A stretch of 64,000 nucleotides of DNA from assembly GCA_020543525.1 (NCBI GenBank), contig JAHYIO010000003.1, positions 2,728,001 through 2,792,000 on the forward strand, read 5' to 3'. A program made the translations under genes and the position numbers. The notes beneath the pieces were generated by a model. That model made no database searches and was not told the origin of the DNA. It was given only the letters and a program-made list of their open reading frames with translations. This stretch comes from Coriolopsis trogii (Eukaryota > Basidiomycota > Agaricomycetes > Polyporales > Polyporaceae). Below are positions 10,430 through 22,129 of the stretch, piece by piece (within the stretch, counting starts at the first letter, position 1; each line of letters begins with the position of its first letter).

Positions 10430-13203
10430 TCACCGCTTTTCGAAAGCGAACCCGATGTACACGTCTAGAGATTAGAGATGAACGAGATGGATGGTCAACG
10501 CTTTGGAGCCAGGGTCAAGTAGAGAGAGCAAGTGACGCACTGGCTGCCTCCCACTGGTCCTCGTCCATCTGGCTCTCGCCGTTGGCGTCCACGACGCGCA
10601 TGCGCTGGAGGAGGGGCGCGAACTCGGGGTGCTCGTGGTGCTCCTCGAAGATCTCGTGGAACTCCTTCTTGTAGATCACATGCAAGCCGTACTCCGACGC
10701 CAGTCTATACAAGGAACACACCGTTAGTGGATCCGAACCATACGGGTCCGAGAAAGAGAGGCGCACTGTACGAAGTTGTCCCAATGGACGACATACTCGG
10801 GCACGTCGTCCACGGCATCCTTCAGGTAGAACCAATAGCGGTGGCCGAAGATCGGGCGATTGTGTCGATCCTCGAAGCGGATCTTGTACACGCTATTGCC
10901 CCACGAGAGCTCTTGAGTGTTCGGCGGGAGCGCGTCCAGCTGGTCCCTAGAAGCATGCCATCAATACCACATCTACACTGGCTGCATCGCACGCTGACGC
11001 AACACATATACGTACATCAGCTGCTTCGCATCCGGGATCGTGCCAATGAACACGCCGCCCGGCCGCAGCCAGGTCGAGACGTTGTGCAGCATCATGCGCG
11101 CCTTGCGCTCGCTCTCGAACGCGTAGTGCATGCAGAACTGCAGGGACACGACGTCGAACGGCGTCGCGAGCAAGTCAGGCCGGAGCTCGTCGGCGAGGTT
11201 GTGCGAATAGCAGTCGAGGGGGAAGAACTCGGCCGTGAACCGCGCGCCCCGCGACGTGCCGTGGCGCCCCCGCGCCTGCTCGATGGAGACGGCGGCGATG
11301 TCTGTCAGAATCCGGTAGTAACTGATGAGCGTGGGATGGCATACAAAGGATCGGCGGAAAACCGTGGAGAGATAGACGTACCGAGGCCGAGATACTCGGC
11401 CACATTGGCCTTGGCCCATTTAGTGAGGTCACCACCCTTCCCACATCCCATGTCAAGCACCCGGCCACGCATCCGCGTGCCCCTTCGCTGGGCACCGGGG
11501 GAGGCGGCGAGCACGGGGTGGGCGAAGCGGGTGATGAGCACACTCTTGACCCAATTGTTGAAGCTCTTCAGGCCAATGATCGGCGACTCTTGTCTCTGCG
11601 CGACGCCAACGTCCGGGCGCGCGTTGTCTATAAATACCGCCGGAACGGAAAACAAAAGCCAACCAAAAGTGAGTGACATATGAGCCATGACGTCAAGGAC
11701 GGAAAAAGGGACGAGGAACAGAGCGAGAGACGTACAGTGCTCGACGACGACGGCGACGTCCCCCGACCGCCGCTTCTTCCGCGGGTTCTCCTCGGATTCT
11801 GGCTCCTCGCGCTCGCGCTTGACCGCGCCGTCCCCGAGGAGGTTCTCGACGCGCTTCTGCTTGCGGAGGATCATCGTGCCCACGCCACCCGAGTAGTTCC
11901 TGTACCGCTCCATCTCGGCGGGCGAGAGCGGGATGCGGACAGACCCTGCGGGGGTAATCCGTCGGGGCGCATACGGCACCGCGCTTCGTTTCATCTGCGT
12001 AGGTGGCGGTGAGGGTGGGGGCATCGGCTTTGGCGGGAGACTCGACGACGGTGGGGGGAGAGAAGACGTGGGTGGTGGTTTTGGAACAGTACCGTTTCCC
12101 GAGCTTGTTCTTGGTCGTGGGGCCGGTGGCCGTTGTGTGGCTGACGGAGCCGTCGAAGCGACTGACGTTGGTGCGGCGGTGGGAGGTCCGGGGGTGGATG
12201 CGATTGCGATCGCTGCTGCTGTCACGGGCGGAGGCGTGGGCAAAGGGACGACTGCAGCTGACGAAACAGGTTTGCTCGGAGACGCCGGACGAGCAGCAGC
12301 GCGTTGGGGTAGTGGAGGCGGCATGGAAGAAGAAGTGGATGTTGAAGGGAGGGAAGAAGTAGAGACGAGGGGAGACCGCTGTGGCGCCTGTGGTGGAGGA
12401 GGCATGGATGTGGACGCGGGACTTGTGCTCGAACTCGAGGCGGGCGGCTGGCCTGCCGTGGACGGCCTTGAGGCGGAGGCTCCTGAGGCGATCGACACTG
12501 CTGTTGAAGGTCGGGACCCTGAGCTTGATGGAAACGCGAGCGAGATGCCCGCCATGGTGGGCGCTGGGACTGCTGCAGCACCGGGCAAAGCGAGCCCAAA
12601 CGGCTCTCGGTGGAACTGCTGCCTGTCCACATTCATCGGTTCTGGCGGTCCGCCGGGTCCAGACGACGACGCCGGGCGTGGTCGGGCGTTTATGCTTCCA
12701 GGATGGGTGAAGTACGAGGTCTCACGCGTCTCCCGCCCGGACGAGTCAGACATCGTGGCGGACGACCGTCTTCGCATCGGCGTGAACTGGGACAGCTGCT
12801 CGACCTCGGGGTCGTCGGAGCTGGGCAGGAGGAGGTGGGAAAGCGAGCCGTGCGCGCGGGGTGTTGTAGGGGTGAACAACGGCGTGTCCATGGCAGGAGG
12901 GTCAGAGTTGAGGAGCATCGCCAGGTCCGTCGCCCGGCGGGTGGTGATAGGACTGACGAGGGGTGCTCCTGGACTCGAGTCGGACGGAGAGATGGCGGTG
13001 GATTTGGGAGTAGGAGAGGTGACGATGGACATACCGTGACCTGGTGCGGATGTATGCGCGTAATGTGGGCGAGCGGGCTGGCCAGAGGGAGATGTGCGTG
13101 CAGAGGCGGCGTCGGCATGCATTCGCGCGGAGGCAGGGAGGGCAAGAGAGGAAGTTATGGGAGAGTTGAGGACGGCATCGCGGACAGGGTCGAAGGCCGG
13201 CAT
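10430..13203 (-). CDS. ABD1: mRNA cap guanine-N7 methyltransferase
   Basis: Exons on minus are 13203-11736, 11627-11382, 11301-11016, 10946-10767, 10704-10541 and 10464-10430; all phases fit and give 792 residues. The first ~480 residues are Ser/Pro/Ala-rich and disordered, far longer than in yeast Abd1. The catalytic part starts with HYNARPDVG (about 489-497), then SPIIGLKSFNNWVKS, the S-adenosylmethionine loop VLDMGCGKGGD (546-556), GLDIAAVSI, and FCMHYAFES, which contacts the cap guanine. The enzyme methylates the GpppN cap in the nucleus. Reading through the last donor gives a false stop at 10515. The 35-nt final exon supplies VYIGFAFEKR, the family's usual ending. The start at 13203 is the first ATG of the open frame. 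Confidence 0.95.
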
Positions 13204-14369
13204 GGCATTCCAGCAGACGACGCTCGGTACTTAAACACTTTCTCGTTTTCTGGCCGCTCCTCGGCTCGCTCTCTGCGCCCGGAAGGTACGACTGCTTGCG
13301 GACGGGGTCTCGTGTGAGGACGTCGTGCACCGTTCCTCGCTCCTCGCCCGCGCGGGGATTGACAGCACGGTCGTTTTAGTCGTCGGTAGTGCGCACCCAA
13401 ACACAGATATGGCCAGTACACGCTCTTTCCCTGCTCCAACACCGCTTCTTCAGGCTTCAACGTGCGTCCTGGTGCCGTAAGAGAGTCTAGGAGACGCGAG
13501 GAAGACAGGAGAGAGTGCCAGACAGAGGCGGGCAGCGAAGATGAGGACGCGAGGGGCGTGGAGAATGGCAAAGGGCGTTGCGCGCAGGCGCGAGCTGCAA
13601 ACTGGCTTGTCTCCTTTCCGCCACCTCCTCCCTGGTCCGCAGCTCTTGCTCCGACTGCCCCTGTCCGCGCCCTCATTTTTTTCTTCGTCGCTCGCCGTCG
13701 ATGGGCGTGTGTTACTCACCTTCCTGTACCAGTCTGCAGGTCTTTATGTCTCGCGCTCGTCCAGGCACGCTTGCATAGATCAAGATCGGCATCCCGGCCA
13801 GCCTTCCCTTGCTTGTCATCTTTGACTCCTTGCCTCGCAATTAACCCCCAAATTCGTCCCTACAGCCTCCCAGATCCATCACATCAGTTTTCTACTTGAC
13901 ATCGGGTGAGTCTCTTTTCTCTGGCGACTCTGACCAGCGTAGCGCCCACCCAATATCGTTCATAAGCCTCTCTAAAGCAGCGAGCAGTTGACAGGAGGTA
14001 TGAGACGATCCGCCTCGATATGACCTCCAGAAGACATGAACGGAACCCAACAGGAAAGTGGGATGCAGATCCGCGCATGAAGACGTCGGCTCGGCAGGCA
14101 GCCCACCCGAGTAGAGACTCCGAGCGACGCATCATCTCTCGACTCCATGCCAAACTGTGTATCAACCCCGAAAAAGAGCATTTAGCGTACATGATACATC
14201 CCGAGCGCATGACCGAACCCGCAGCAGCAGCCTCCCCATATGTCCAGAGTGTGCAAGTATCCACAGGTGTAGTGTCCGATGCGCTGCTACTCCTCGGCCT
14301 CCGTCGTCGTGAATAGGGTCGTTTTTCGTCAGCGTGTATGTGAGTAGCCGGATCCGATGATGAAATAAG
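13204..14369. other. Intergenic region upstream of ABD1
   Basis: This 1.2 kb holds the ABD1 promoter and the 3' end of the neighbouring membrane-protein gene. Short open frames on both strands show no recognisable domains or splice-consistent extension. Confidence 0.5.
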
Positions 14370-15527
14370 TTAAACTGCGAAAGCGATGGACGATCCTGGC
14401 CGTTCGACCTGCTCCCACTCTTCGCTTGGCTGTCGCTCCCCGGCGCCGTCTGGCGATCCGGAACGCATGCTAGGGGTGCGCTTGGACAGTCGCAGACGCA
14501 CCCAGGTCAGGGCGCGCGAGAGCAAGAACGCGAGGCACTCTGCTACGCCGACGGCGATGATGTATCCTGCGAGTTTGGCATGCTCCTTTCCGGGATCCAG
14601 GAACGAGTACGCTGTTAAGTACAGTGTGAGCGTTCCATGGATGACGTGATCTGCTATGTTCGAGAGCGAGAGGGACGCACTGTAGAAACCCTGTGTCGCA
14701 TTCGTGATATATGCGACACCCAGGTAGCACGCCAACATGAACACGCATATGGGGAGGTGCAGCCATGGACTCGGGCCGGAGTTTGTGAGCGTGATCTCAA
14801 AGAGCGCGAACAGAGTGTTCATCGCGTGTTCGGACACGTTGATCCATGCTGAGCACAGAGTCAGCACAGGATATGAAAGAGAAAGCCCAACGTCCGCACT
14901 CGAATAAGGGGTCTCGAACGTGCTCGAGTCGGAGAGCAGAGCCCAGAAGATGACAGTCACCACGATCGCTGCAACGCCCATATGTCATTTGATCATCACT
15001 TGGGACAGACAATACGCACGGTAGGTGGTTACGGTCGAATACAGCAGACCATGGAGGAGCTGCAGCGGACGGGGCCAGTCCTGCAGGGGGTATCTGTTCT
15101 TGTTGAGCGCGAAGCAGAACGTCTGCACGCCGGCAGCGAAGAAGTAGGCGATGATGCCGATGTACGAGAGATGGGTGAAGTACGAGAAGAACCTGTGTTG
15201 GCCCGTCAACGTCACCTTCCCAGACGTCAACCAAGCTCAAACTGCGATCCACATTGCCCCCGGGTCCGGCACCCTCTCCTTCCGGCGAAATGTGGGTGAA
15301 CTGACGAACGAGAGGGCTCACCCATTTGCACTGTGCTCGCTCACTGCCTCCCGGATGAGCTGGTAGAGGGTCACGAAGAGCGCGTAGGTCCCGAGCGTCA
15401 GGCGGAGGAGGGCGAGCACGAGCGGGGAGAAGACGGGGGAGGTGACAGCGTCGTAGCTGGAGTCAAAGGGCGAGGACACGCCGAGACGTGGATAGAAACC
15501 ACCTGCTGCAGTCGCCTTTGTGGACAT
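14370..15527 (-). CDS. Multi-pass membrane protein, possibly FAR-17a/AIG1-like
   Basis: Five exons on minus, 15527-15322, 15192-15020, 14968-14900, 14848-14681 and 14650-14370, are in phase and give 298 residues. Six or seven hydrophobic segments are visible, for example LVLALLRLTLGTYALFV, YIGIIAYFFAAGVQTF, IVVTVIFWALL and LAGYIIAVGVAECLAFLL. A charged cytosol-like tail of about 40 residues follows. FFSYFTHLSYIG and the WINVSEHAMNTLFALFEI block resemble the FAR-17a/AIG1 (ADTRP) membrane family, some of which hydrolyse fatty-acid esters of hydroxy fatty acids. That link is tentative and I cannot point to proven catalytic residues. The acceptor of the last exon could be 3 nt further upstream (CATAG instead of GCAG). 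Confidence 0.8.
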
Positions 15528-16869
15528 GTACTTGCGCTGAGCTGGAGGTGGTCGTGCGACGTTGTCGTTGTGGGTGCGGAGCGAGTTGCGTGGGCTGGAG
15601 GGTGGTAGTGGGCGCCGTCAATCCAGTGAACGAGCTCGTAGCGTTTGGACACAAAGGAGCGTGAGGGGCGGAATAGAGGGAGGAGGTATGATATGGATGC
15701 GGTTCAAAGAGCTCCGTCAGCGGACGAGGGCGACGCTGCTAGACTAAGAGAGAAATAGGAGACACAGCCGGAGCCGGGAAGAAAGAGAAAGGGGCAAAGA
15801 AAGATCAGCAGACCGCAACACGGACGAGGGAATATGCAGCGGGTTCGGACGCGTCTGGCGCGTCGGCTGTCCACGTCCATATGTCCTTAGCGATTTGATG
15901 ATGGGAGAACATGTACAGCTTGCGATGGCCGCGTCTGCCGGCGAGATGAGTGTAGCGAACGATACTTACGTCTGTCAGAATCTGTCTGTGACCACCTGTG
16001 TTCGCATCGCTCAGACCTGCAACAGCCTGGACGCAATAGATCCCCAGTGTCTGAGACTGTCTGAGGGAACAAGAGAACGCCGGCGGTGGCAATGTATGCA
16101 TACCGGACGTCCACAAGGTCCGGACGTGAATGCAATCAGCCACAGTCGACACTGACATTGGACTTGGAGAGCCTGTCGTGGTCCAAGGCAAGCGCGAGGG
16201 ACGTGTGGGGGTTGTGGTCAACATATTTGCAGGTCTGCGAGCAATCGGAGCTTTGTGCGTATTCGGGCGGATCGAGATCTGCACGCGGGAACGCAGGATT
16301 GCGGCGCGCGCTTTCACCTCGGCTTCTTGAACGCCCATAACGACGTTAGCGTCCAGCTGGTTACACAACATCCGTCACATCCCTTGCCATACTTAGTCAA
16401 AGCGAGGTAAAGTCGATGCAACTCAGCGTGTCTCAATCGCCCGCTCTGGTTCTTCCACTGAGCGGCCAGATTCACCTTTGCACCAGACAAGACATACCAC
16501 ACAATTGGCTAGCTAAAACCGGGCCATGTATCGATATCTCAAGTAAGTCGGAGGGAGCGACCGGTAGTATGTCCATGCTCTCAACGATGGCAGGTCTGTA
16601 TTCTTACCTTCAGAGAGGGTATTGGCAAATGCGCGTGACATGCTGATCTATTATGACACGGTGAGTGAAAACAAAGGTCAATGATGAGGCAGACTGGTAG
16701 GGAGGACACAAAGGATTGTCTGTGGGACGGCCACGATAAACTTTCTGTCAGCCGCCTTTTGTGCTCGAACGCTTAGGCCACCACCCGCTGGCTCTTCATC
16801 TCAGCATTATAAGTAAGTTCTCCCCTACACCATACCTTGCCCTAACTCCTGACTTCTGTTATTCGTACC
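15528..16869. other. Intergenic region with divergent promoters
   Basis: This separates the membrane protein (minus) from the F-box gene (plus). One minus open frame (15805-16371, 188 codons) has no domain-like composition and is probably chance. A TTATAA element at about 16807-16812 lies 60 bp before the next ATG. Confidence 0.45.
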
Positions 16870-18519
16870 ATGTCCGCCCAGCACGCCCACGACTTGACCC
16901 AACTCCTCCATCAATTGGCTCACATTACCGGGGAAGCGTGTCTTCCCTCCCTGACCACTCCTTCGCAACTCTCCGCTTGTATTCAATCATTACACGATTC
17001 CAACAAGAAGACTATCTCTGGACTAGAGGAGATAAATGCCGAACTCAACCATATTCACAACGCCGCATTTTCCCCGACGTCCCAGCTCCCAACAGAACTC
17101 CTCACGATGATCCTCGCCTATTTGTTCGTCCCCGACCCGGACTCGACGGACGTATCCTTCTACAAGGCTATGAGGACCTGTAGGCAGTGGCATAACGCAG
17201 CATGCGCGGCACGGTGTTTTTGGACCATTATCCGGATCAACTACCCCGCCCAGACGAGAGCCGCCCTCAATAGGTCGGGGACGCTGCCGCTGACTCTTCA
17301 CATGGATCCCGCACCCAATGTAAGCATCCAAGGGGTAGCTGCGATGCTCCAGCCACATTTCCATCGCGTCAAGTCGGTCCATGTCAAAGAGACCGACAAG
17401 GACGCATCGCTCTTGCAGTCGTTCTTCCAGAATCTGGATATCCCAGCCGACAACTTGAAGTATCTCCGAATCAAGTTGAACTCACCGCTAAGTTCCCGCC
17501 TTATATACATCCCCAGTGTCTTCACCAACTCCTTCCCCTCGCTGCGCACTCTGCACCTTGATTACGCGCATTTTCCAACCACAGTCCTGCCACAGCTGGA
17601 GGAGCTTAGTATCCACAACGCCCTCCCCTCCCTGACCGCCATGCTAGACCTCCTCGAACGCTGCCCCCGCCTCCGGACTCTCACTGTGGATGATTACATT
17701 CCGTACCACCATCTGGCGCCAATGGTTACAGGTCGCAAAGTCGACCTCTCTCACCTCGAGTACCTTCACGTCCGCACCGCGCCCGTTGCCGAGGTCACGA
17801 ACTTCCTGGTCTGCCTACGCATCCCAGACACGGCCAAAATGTGCGTCGACCTCGACCGCGAGACGGACACCACCGTCGGCTGGGACTTCCCCAACCTCTC
17901 CACCTTCCCGGACCTGCCGTGCACCACCGGCATCCGGCGCGTCAAGCTGGGCTGGGAAGAGCCGACGACGGTGTACATTCGCGCGTGGCGCACCTCCTCC
18001 TCCTCCGACTCGGATTCGGACTGGGACGCGCAGCTCGCCCCGGACCTGGAGCTGATCATGCGCGGGGTCGAGGACGGTATCGAGGACGTCCCGACTGACT
18101 GGCCCTTCGACGTCTCGCAGGTCGAGACGTGCGTGATGGAATCGTCCGAGGCCGAGTACGAAGGCCTGCCGTGCGCGTGGGAGATGTTCCACGACCTGAC
18201 CGCGCTGAAGAGGTTCAAGCTCGTCGGGGCGGACGAGGGCATCGTCGAGTACGCCCTGAAGAGCCTGCGCGAGCGCTATGTTCCTGAGGGTAAGACCGTG
18301 CCCGTGCTCAGGTATTGTGAGAAGCTGGAGAAGCTGGAGATCTCCGGCTTTTTCTGGGTGGACGACATCGAGCGGGCGTTGCGCAAACTGGTGGCGTGGC
18401 GGCAGGCCGTGGGCGTTTTGCGGGAGATCGTGCTGCGGGACGTCGTCGATCCGCCTGAGGAGTTTGAGGTGGAGCAGGTGCAGAAGGATCGACCTCCTGT
18501 TCTGGTGCGCTTCTTGTAG
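16870..18519 (+). CDS. F-box protein with leucine-rich C-terminal part, single exon
   Basis: One uninterrupted frame of 549 residues starts at the ATG at 16870. Residues 1-60 are helical. The F-box spans about 70-120, with SQLPTELLTMILAYLF followed by MRTCRQWHNAACAARCFWTII. The remainder reads as irregular leucine-rich repeats (LPQLEELSIHNALPSL, LLERCPRLRTL). A Ser/Asp-rich acidic insert (SSSDSDSDWD) interrupts it at about residue 380. F-box proteins of this layout are candidate substrate receptors of SCF ubiquitin ligases. Codon use and GC content rise toward the 3' half. The gene is intronless, unlike the other F-box genes of this window, and is not a copy of the left-edge gene. The substrate is unknown. 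Confidence 0.9.
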   Translation: MSAQHAHDLTQLLHQLAHITGEACLPSLTTPSQLSACIQSLHDSNKKTISGLEEINAELNHIHNAAFSPTSQLPTELLTMILAYLFVPDPDSTDVSFYKAMRTCRQWHNAACAARCFWTIIRINYPAQTRAALNRSGTLPLTLHMDPAPNVSIQGVAAMLQPHFHRVKSVHVKETDKDASLLQSFFQNLDIPADNLKYLRIKLNSPLSSRLIYIPSVFTNSFPSLRTLHLDYAHFPTTVLPQLEELSIHNALPSLTAMLDLLERCPRLRTLTVDDYIPYHHLAPMVTGRKVDLSHLEYLHVRTAPVAEVTNFLVCLRIPDTAKMCVDLDRETDTTVGWDFPNLSTFPDLPCTTGIRRVKLGWEEPTTVYIRAWRTSSSSDSDSDWDAQLAPDLELIMRGVEDGIEDVPTDWPFDVSQVETCVMESSEAEYEGLPCAWEMFHDLTALKRFKLVGADEGIVEYALKSLRERYVPEGKTVPVLRYCEKLEKLEISGFFWVDDIERALRKLVAWRQAVGVLREIVLRDVVDPPEEFEVEQVQKDRPPVLVRFL

Positions 18520-19033
18520 TGAGAGAACCTTTTCTGACGATCAAGTCATGTACTGTTATGAGGTTATTTGGTTCCGACTCGCTGTTAGCAACCATTCTTC
18601 GACGACTGCTTAATAATTGATAGAAAAAGTTTCTGTAGGTTCTCTGGGCTGCGTTGATGTACTGCACAGGTTATCGGATATACCTTTACGACGACGAAGG
18701 GCTCACAGCATTCTAATAACTATCCCTTCAAATCAGACCGCATTAAAGGCCAATCAAGGCGAATGACTGGTGCGTGACAATTGTTGAACAACTACGACTA
18801 TGGCTAGTAGCTGAACAACGTGACCTGCCATATGTGGCATGGGGCGCTAAGCGAGCGAGGACCCCGTCAGCGCCAAACCCGTGTCGTTTCGTGAATCGTG
18901 TCGCACACTCAACCTCTTCTGAATCTCAGCGACCAAGCACCCTCAGGACTCGATGTTACATTGAAGTCTACGGCTCCATATATTGCTTGTGCTCCCTATC
19001 CAACAAGCCATCACCACATCGAGTGTTACTGGC
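18520..19033. other. Intergenic region upstream of family member A
   Basis: AT-richer than its neighbours. It holds the 3' end of the F-box gene and the promoter of the next gene. No gene is seen. Confidence 0.5.
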
Positions 19034-21525
19034 ATGCCAGTGGACCTGCAGCCGAAAGTCAGCGCGTCGGCTCGCATATACACCAGTAGACGGGAGCCCA
19101 AACCGGTTCAAAACACAAAGGGGAAGAAGCCCACTGGCCGAAATGTAGGAAAGCTCATGCAGATCATGAACGTTCCTGTGGACGTGTTTCTCGAGGTACG
19201 TACGTGTCGTCGTGTCCCTTTCGTATGCTGATCACGATGTCACGGTTCCTCCCCACCGCCGGCTGCTACAGATCGCGTCACACCTACTCCCAATCGATAT
19301 TCTGCAACTCGCGCGGGTCTCGAAGGAGCTGAGGGACATGCTCATGTCTCGTAACACACGCTCAATATGGATCGCTGCACGCAAGAACGTCAACCCGCCT
19401 TTGCCACACTGTCCTACCGATTTCAGTGAACCGCAATACGCGTCCCTCGTATTCGAAACGAAGTGTATGGTGGGACTCCTGTCTTGATTTGCTACTTTGG
19501 TTGCACACTGATCATCACTCCCAATACCGGCAGGCGTGTGGCGCGGCGAGGGCAATCTGGAATGTCAATTACGCCGCGCGAGTTCGTTTGTGTGGCCCAT
19601 GCTGGAAGGCAAAGTAGAACACTTCATCAATTCTTTTGAGACACTATGCTTAGCACTCACTATGCACTCTCCTAGCATACGCTCGGGATACGTGATCAGT
19701 AAGGAGGCAGGCATCACGAAGGATGCCGCGGCAGTCATATTCAACATGCTTCCTGACGCATCGGGCGCCAACTTCTGTATGTCGTGCTGTCGTCTCTCAA
19801 CGCTGACGAGAACTAGTTTTAAACCATCCACAGGGAAAACGCACACTGAATTGCAACAGACGGTCATGACAATGTTTTATGAAGCCGAGTTCATTGCTGT
19901 TGTCAAGAAGTACGAGGAACTTCAAGCCAACGGAAACGAGGAAGCCCTCAAGCGTTACATTGACGAACGCAGTGCTAAGTCTCTGGAAAGATTGAACGTT
20001 AGTAGACTGGTTCTCCACTCTTGATACATCATGCTCAACCCCTCTTCTGTACTAAGTTTCAGACTGCCATGCGGACATGGGAAAGTGGTCGCACCACAGT
20101 GAAGTGTCGAGAAGACCATGTTGCGTACGCTAGTCGCAAAGCCGCGTGCGCTTGATGATACTGCAAAAAGCTGTACCTCTGCTGATCTTCTTTCTTAGGA
20201 TAATGGATAAACTGCAAGAGCTCGGTATTCAAAAGTCGGATCTACCTTCATACGACATAGAGCTCAACAGCATCGTTAGTCAACCGCGGCCGTTGACCAC
20301 GCGTAGTAAGTCGTTGGAAACACGGGTGTAGGGGGTGTCGTCTCACTCGCCCCATGCAACAGTTTGGAACACTATCCGCCCTAAGCTGATTCGCATCGTG
20401 GAAGCCGAGGCCGCACGCCGCGAAAAGGAAGCATTCAAGCAGAAGTGGCGGAAGCGCATCCAAGAACTATCTGCGTATTACAACAAGTTCCTTACCACGG
20501 ACCGCAAGCAGCATCCGTACAAACGCATCCTCCCGAACGTCCTTGATGCTCTCGAGCTCCCGTGCATGCAGTTGCTGCTCACGTCTGCGGAACCACAAGA
20601 CGCGCTGGCCGAGACCGAATTCACCGCCATCGTTGATGATCTGCGGCGCGAATCCGAGAGCCTCTATTGTGCGCAGGCACTCTCTGACTTCGCCCAGTGC
20701 CTCCGAGAGCAAAGGGGGTCGGGGAAGAAGAAGAGGTCGGCAACTTCGCAACCTAAACCCACTGGGAAGACTCGGACGAACTCAGGGAAGCGGAAGGGCA
20801 AGAAGCGTGCGACGAACTCCAGTGACTCTGATGAGGAATCAGACAAGGCTGCCTCTGGGACAGCACAAGACTCCGGTCCGGTCAATGGACTGTCGGCTGC
20901 GGACCAGAAGGCACTGAACGCCATTGCCTCCGGCGCCCTCTTCGGCTGCACGTACAATTGCGACTATTACATGACATACACCCAGGCGATGGAACACTGG
21001 CAGATGCGGCACCGGGTTGAGCCATGGTCTCTTTATTCTGGCAGATACATGAAGTTGCACGGCGACCCTGCGCAACGGCGGGAGGTCATCTTGCCAGTGC
21101 TCAAGGCGCTTGACCTCCCGGAGACGAGTACCGTAGCAGACTTCGATGCTGTTGCAGAGCCTGGCGTACCCGGGTCGCTGAAGTGCTCATGCGGACGTTT
21201 TCAGCCCCAGGTTCCTCTGACGATGCATCATTTGGTACGTTGGCCAGTGTCACCTGCCTCGAAGGTGTCAGCTAAGAATACGTTTTGCCTTTGACAGAGC
21301 TATCATTGCAATACGATGCACTCTTCTCAGAAGGGGTGAGAGCAATTTGAATCGACTACTTACCATGTGTTTATTGACACGAAATTGCGCCACAGCAAAA
21401 AATCAGCCGACTATCGCATCACCTTTGTGCCCCTAGAGGCTACGACGACCAAAGCCGGTACGAAGACTCAAGCCGGTACGAAGAACAAAGCTGGTACGAA
21501 GACCAAAGCCGCTAGAACGTCCTAG
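19034..21525 (+). CDS. F-box/Cys-His-rich family protein A
   Basis: Ten exons (19034-19195, 19272-19469, 19534-19613, 19676-19776, 19834-19997, 20063-20124, 20199-20305, 20363-21234, 21298-21335, 21396-21525) join in phase to 637 residues. The F-box spans about 46-100 (NVPVDVFLEIASHLLP, then RVSKELRDMLMSR). A zinc-knuckle pattern follows at Cys119, Cys122, Cys140 and Cys143. A charged helical region (about 290-440) leads into a Lys/Ser-rich linker. Then come a C2H2-like site (Cys487, Cys491, His503, His508), a CSCG motif (Cys566, Cys568), a His585-Cys586 pair and the block RITFVPLEAT. The tail carries four imperfect KAGTK-type repeats. The gene is probably an SCF substrate receptor; its target is unknown. 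Closest relative here is member C. The donor after exon 2 (GTGGGA) is weak but matches the C gene structure. Confidence 0.88.
21440..21520 (+). repeat. Short tandem repeat in the last exon of member A
   Basis: Near-identical 18-nt units built on GGTACGAAGACCAAAGCC occur about four times and encode the Lys-Ala-Gly-Thr-Lys repeats at the C-terminus. Confidence 0.8.
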
Positions 21526-22129
21526 GCGGCGTAGGCTGTGCGTTTGGAGTATAGCCGTCTCATCCGTCCTTTTTCCCGCTTGACGTGAATATGCAACATG
21601 TTATTCGCCCGGGCATGACACGCACGCATCTTGTTCTATGTCCCCCTCTTGTTCACTCTAATGATTGCACTACCACGTTCCCTAATCTCTCTGCGATTTG
21701 TCGAGCGTCCTTGATGAAGTTCTGTCCTGTAATGTACCAGAGTCTATATGAGCTGTGCTAATGTGCGGCGTCGAGGTATCTGTCAGGTCTTTTGGGGCAT
21801 AGACGTTGATTGCATATATATGATATGCGCTCGAAGCCTGAGGCATATGAACGCTTTAGACATCGCCGAGACGGGCTAACCGGTCAGCGCAAGAAATGAC
21901 GGCAGCTGAGCAGCATAAATCTCCGCACCCGTTGCGCTCAGTACAGAGCTCAAAGGCATCCAATACACGGACACAGCATCCAGATGTAACGGATCCATAC
22001 AATTATCATTAACCAGAGTATACCTACCGAGTCGCGGATGTGAATCGCTAAACGCGTGATGCGCATATCATATAACAATAAGAGGGTCACTGGAAGGAAG
22101 CCAACAATGCAAGATATGGACCGCAGCAG
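21526..22129. other. Convergent intergenic region between members A and B
   Basis: AT-rich sequence between two stop codons. No coding or structured feature is seen. Confidence 0.5.

Noticed and set aside
10515..10517. TGA as the stop of ABD1
   Set aside because: A phase-compatible intron and a 35-nt exon restore the conserved C-terminal ending.
10532..13039. Long plus-strand open frames (383 and 368 codons) opposite ABD1
   Set aside because: They are antisense shadows of GC-rich coding exons; the minus strand has clear methyltransferase motifs and matching splice phases.
15805..16371. 188-codon minus open frame
   Set aside because: No domain, no membrane or repeat pattern, no splice-consistent extension, and composition unlike the neighbouring genes.
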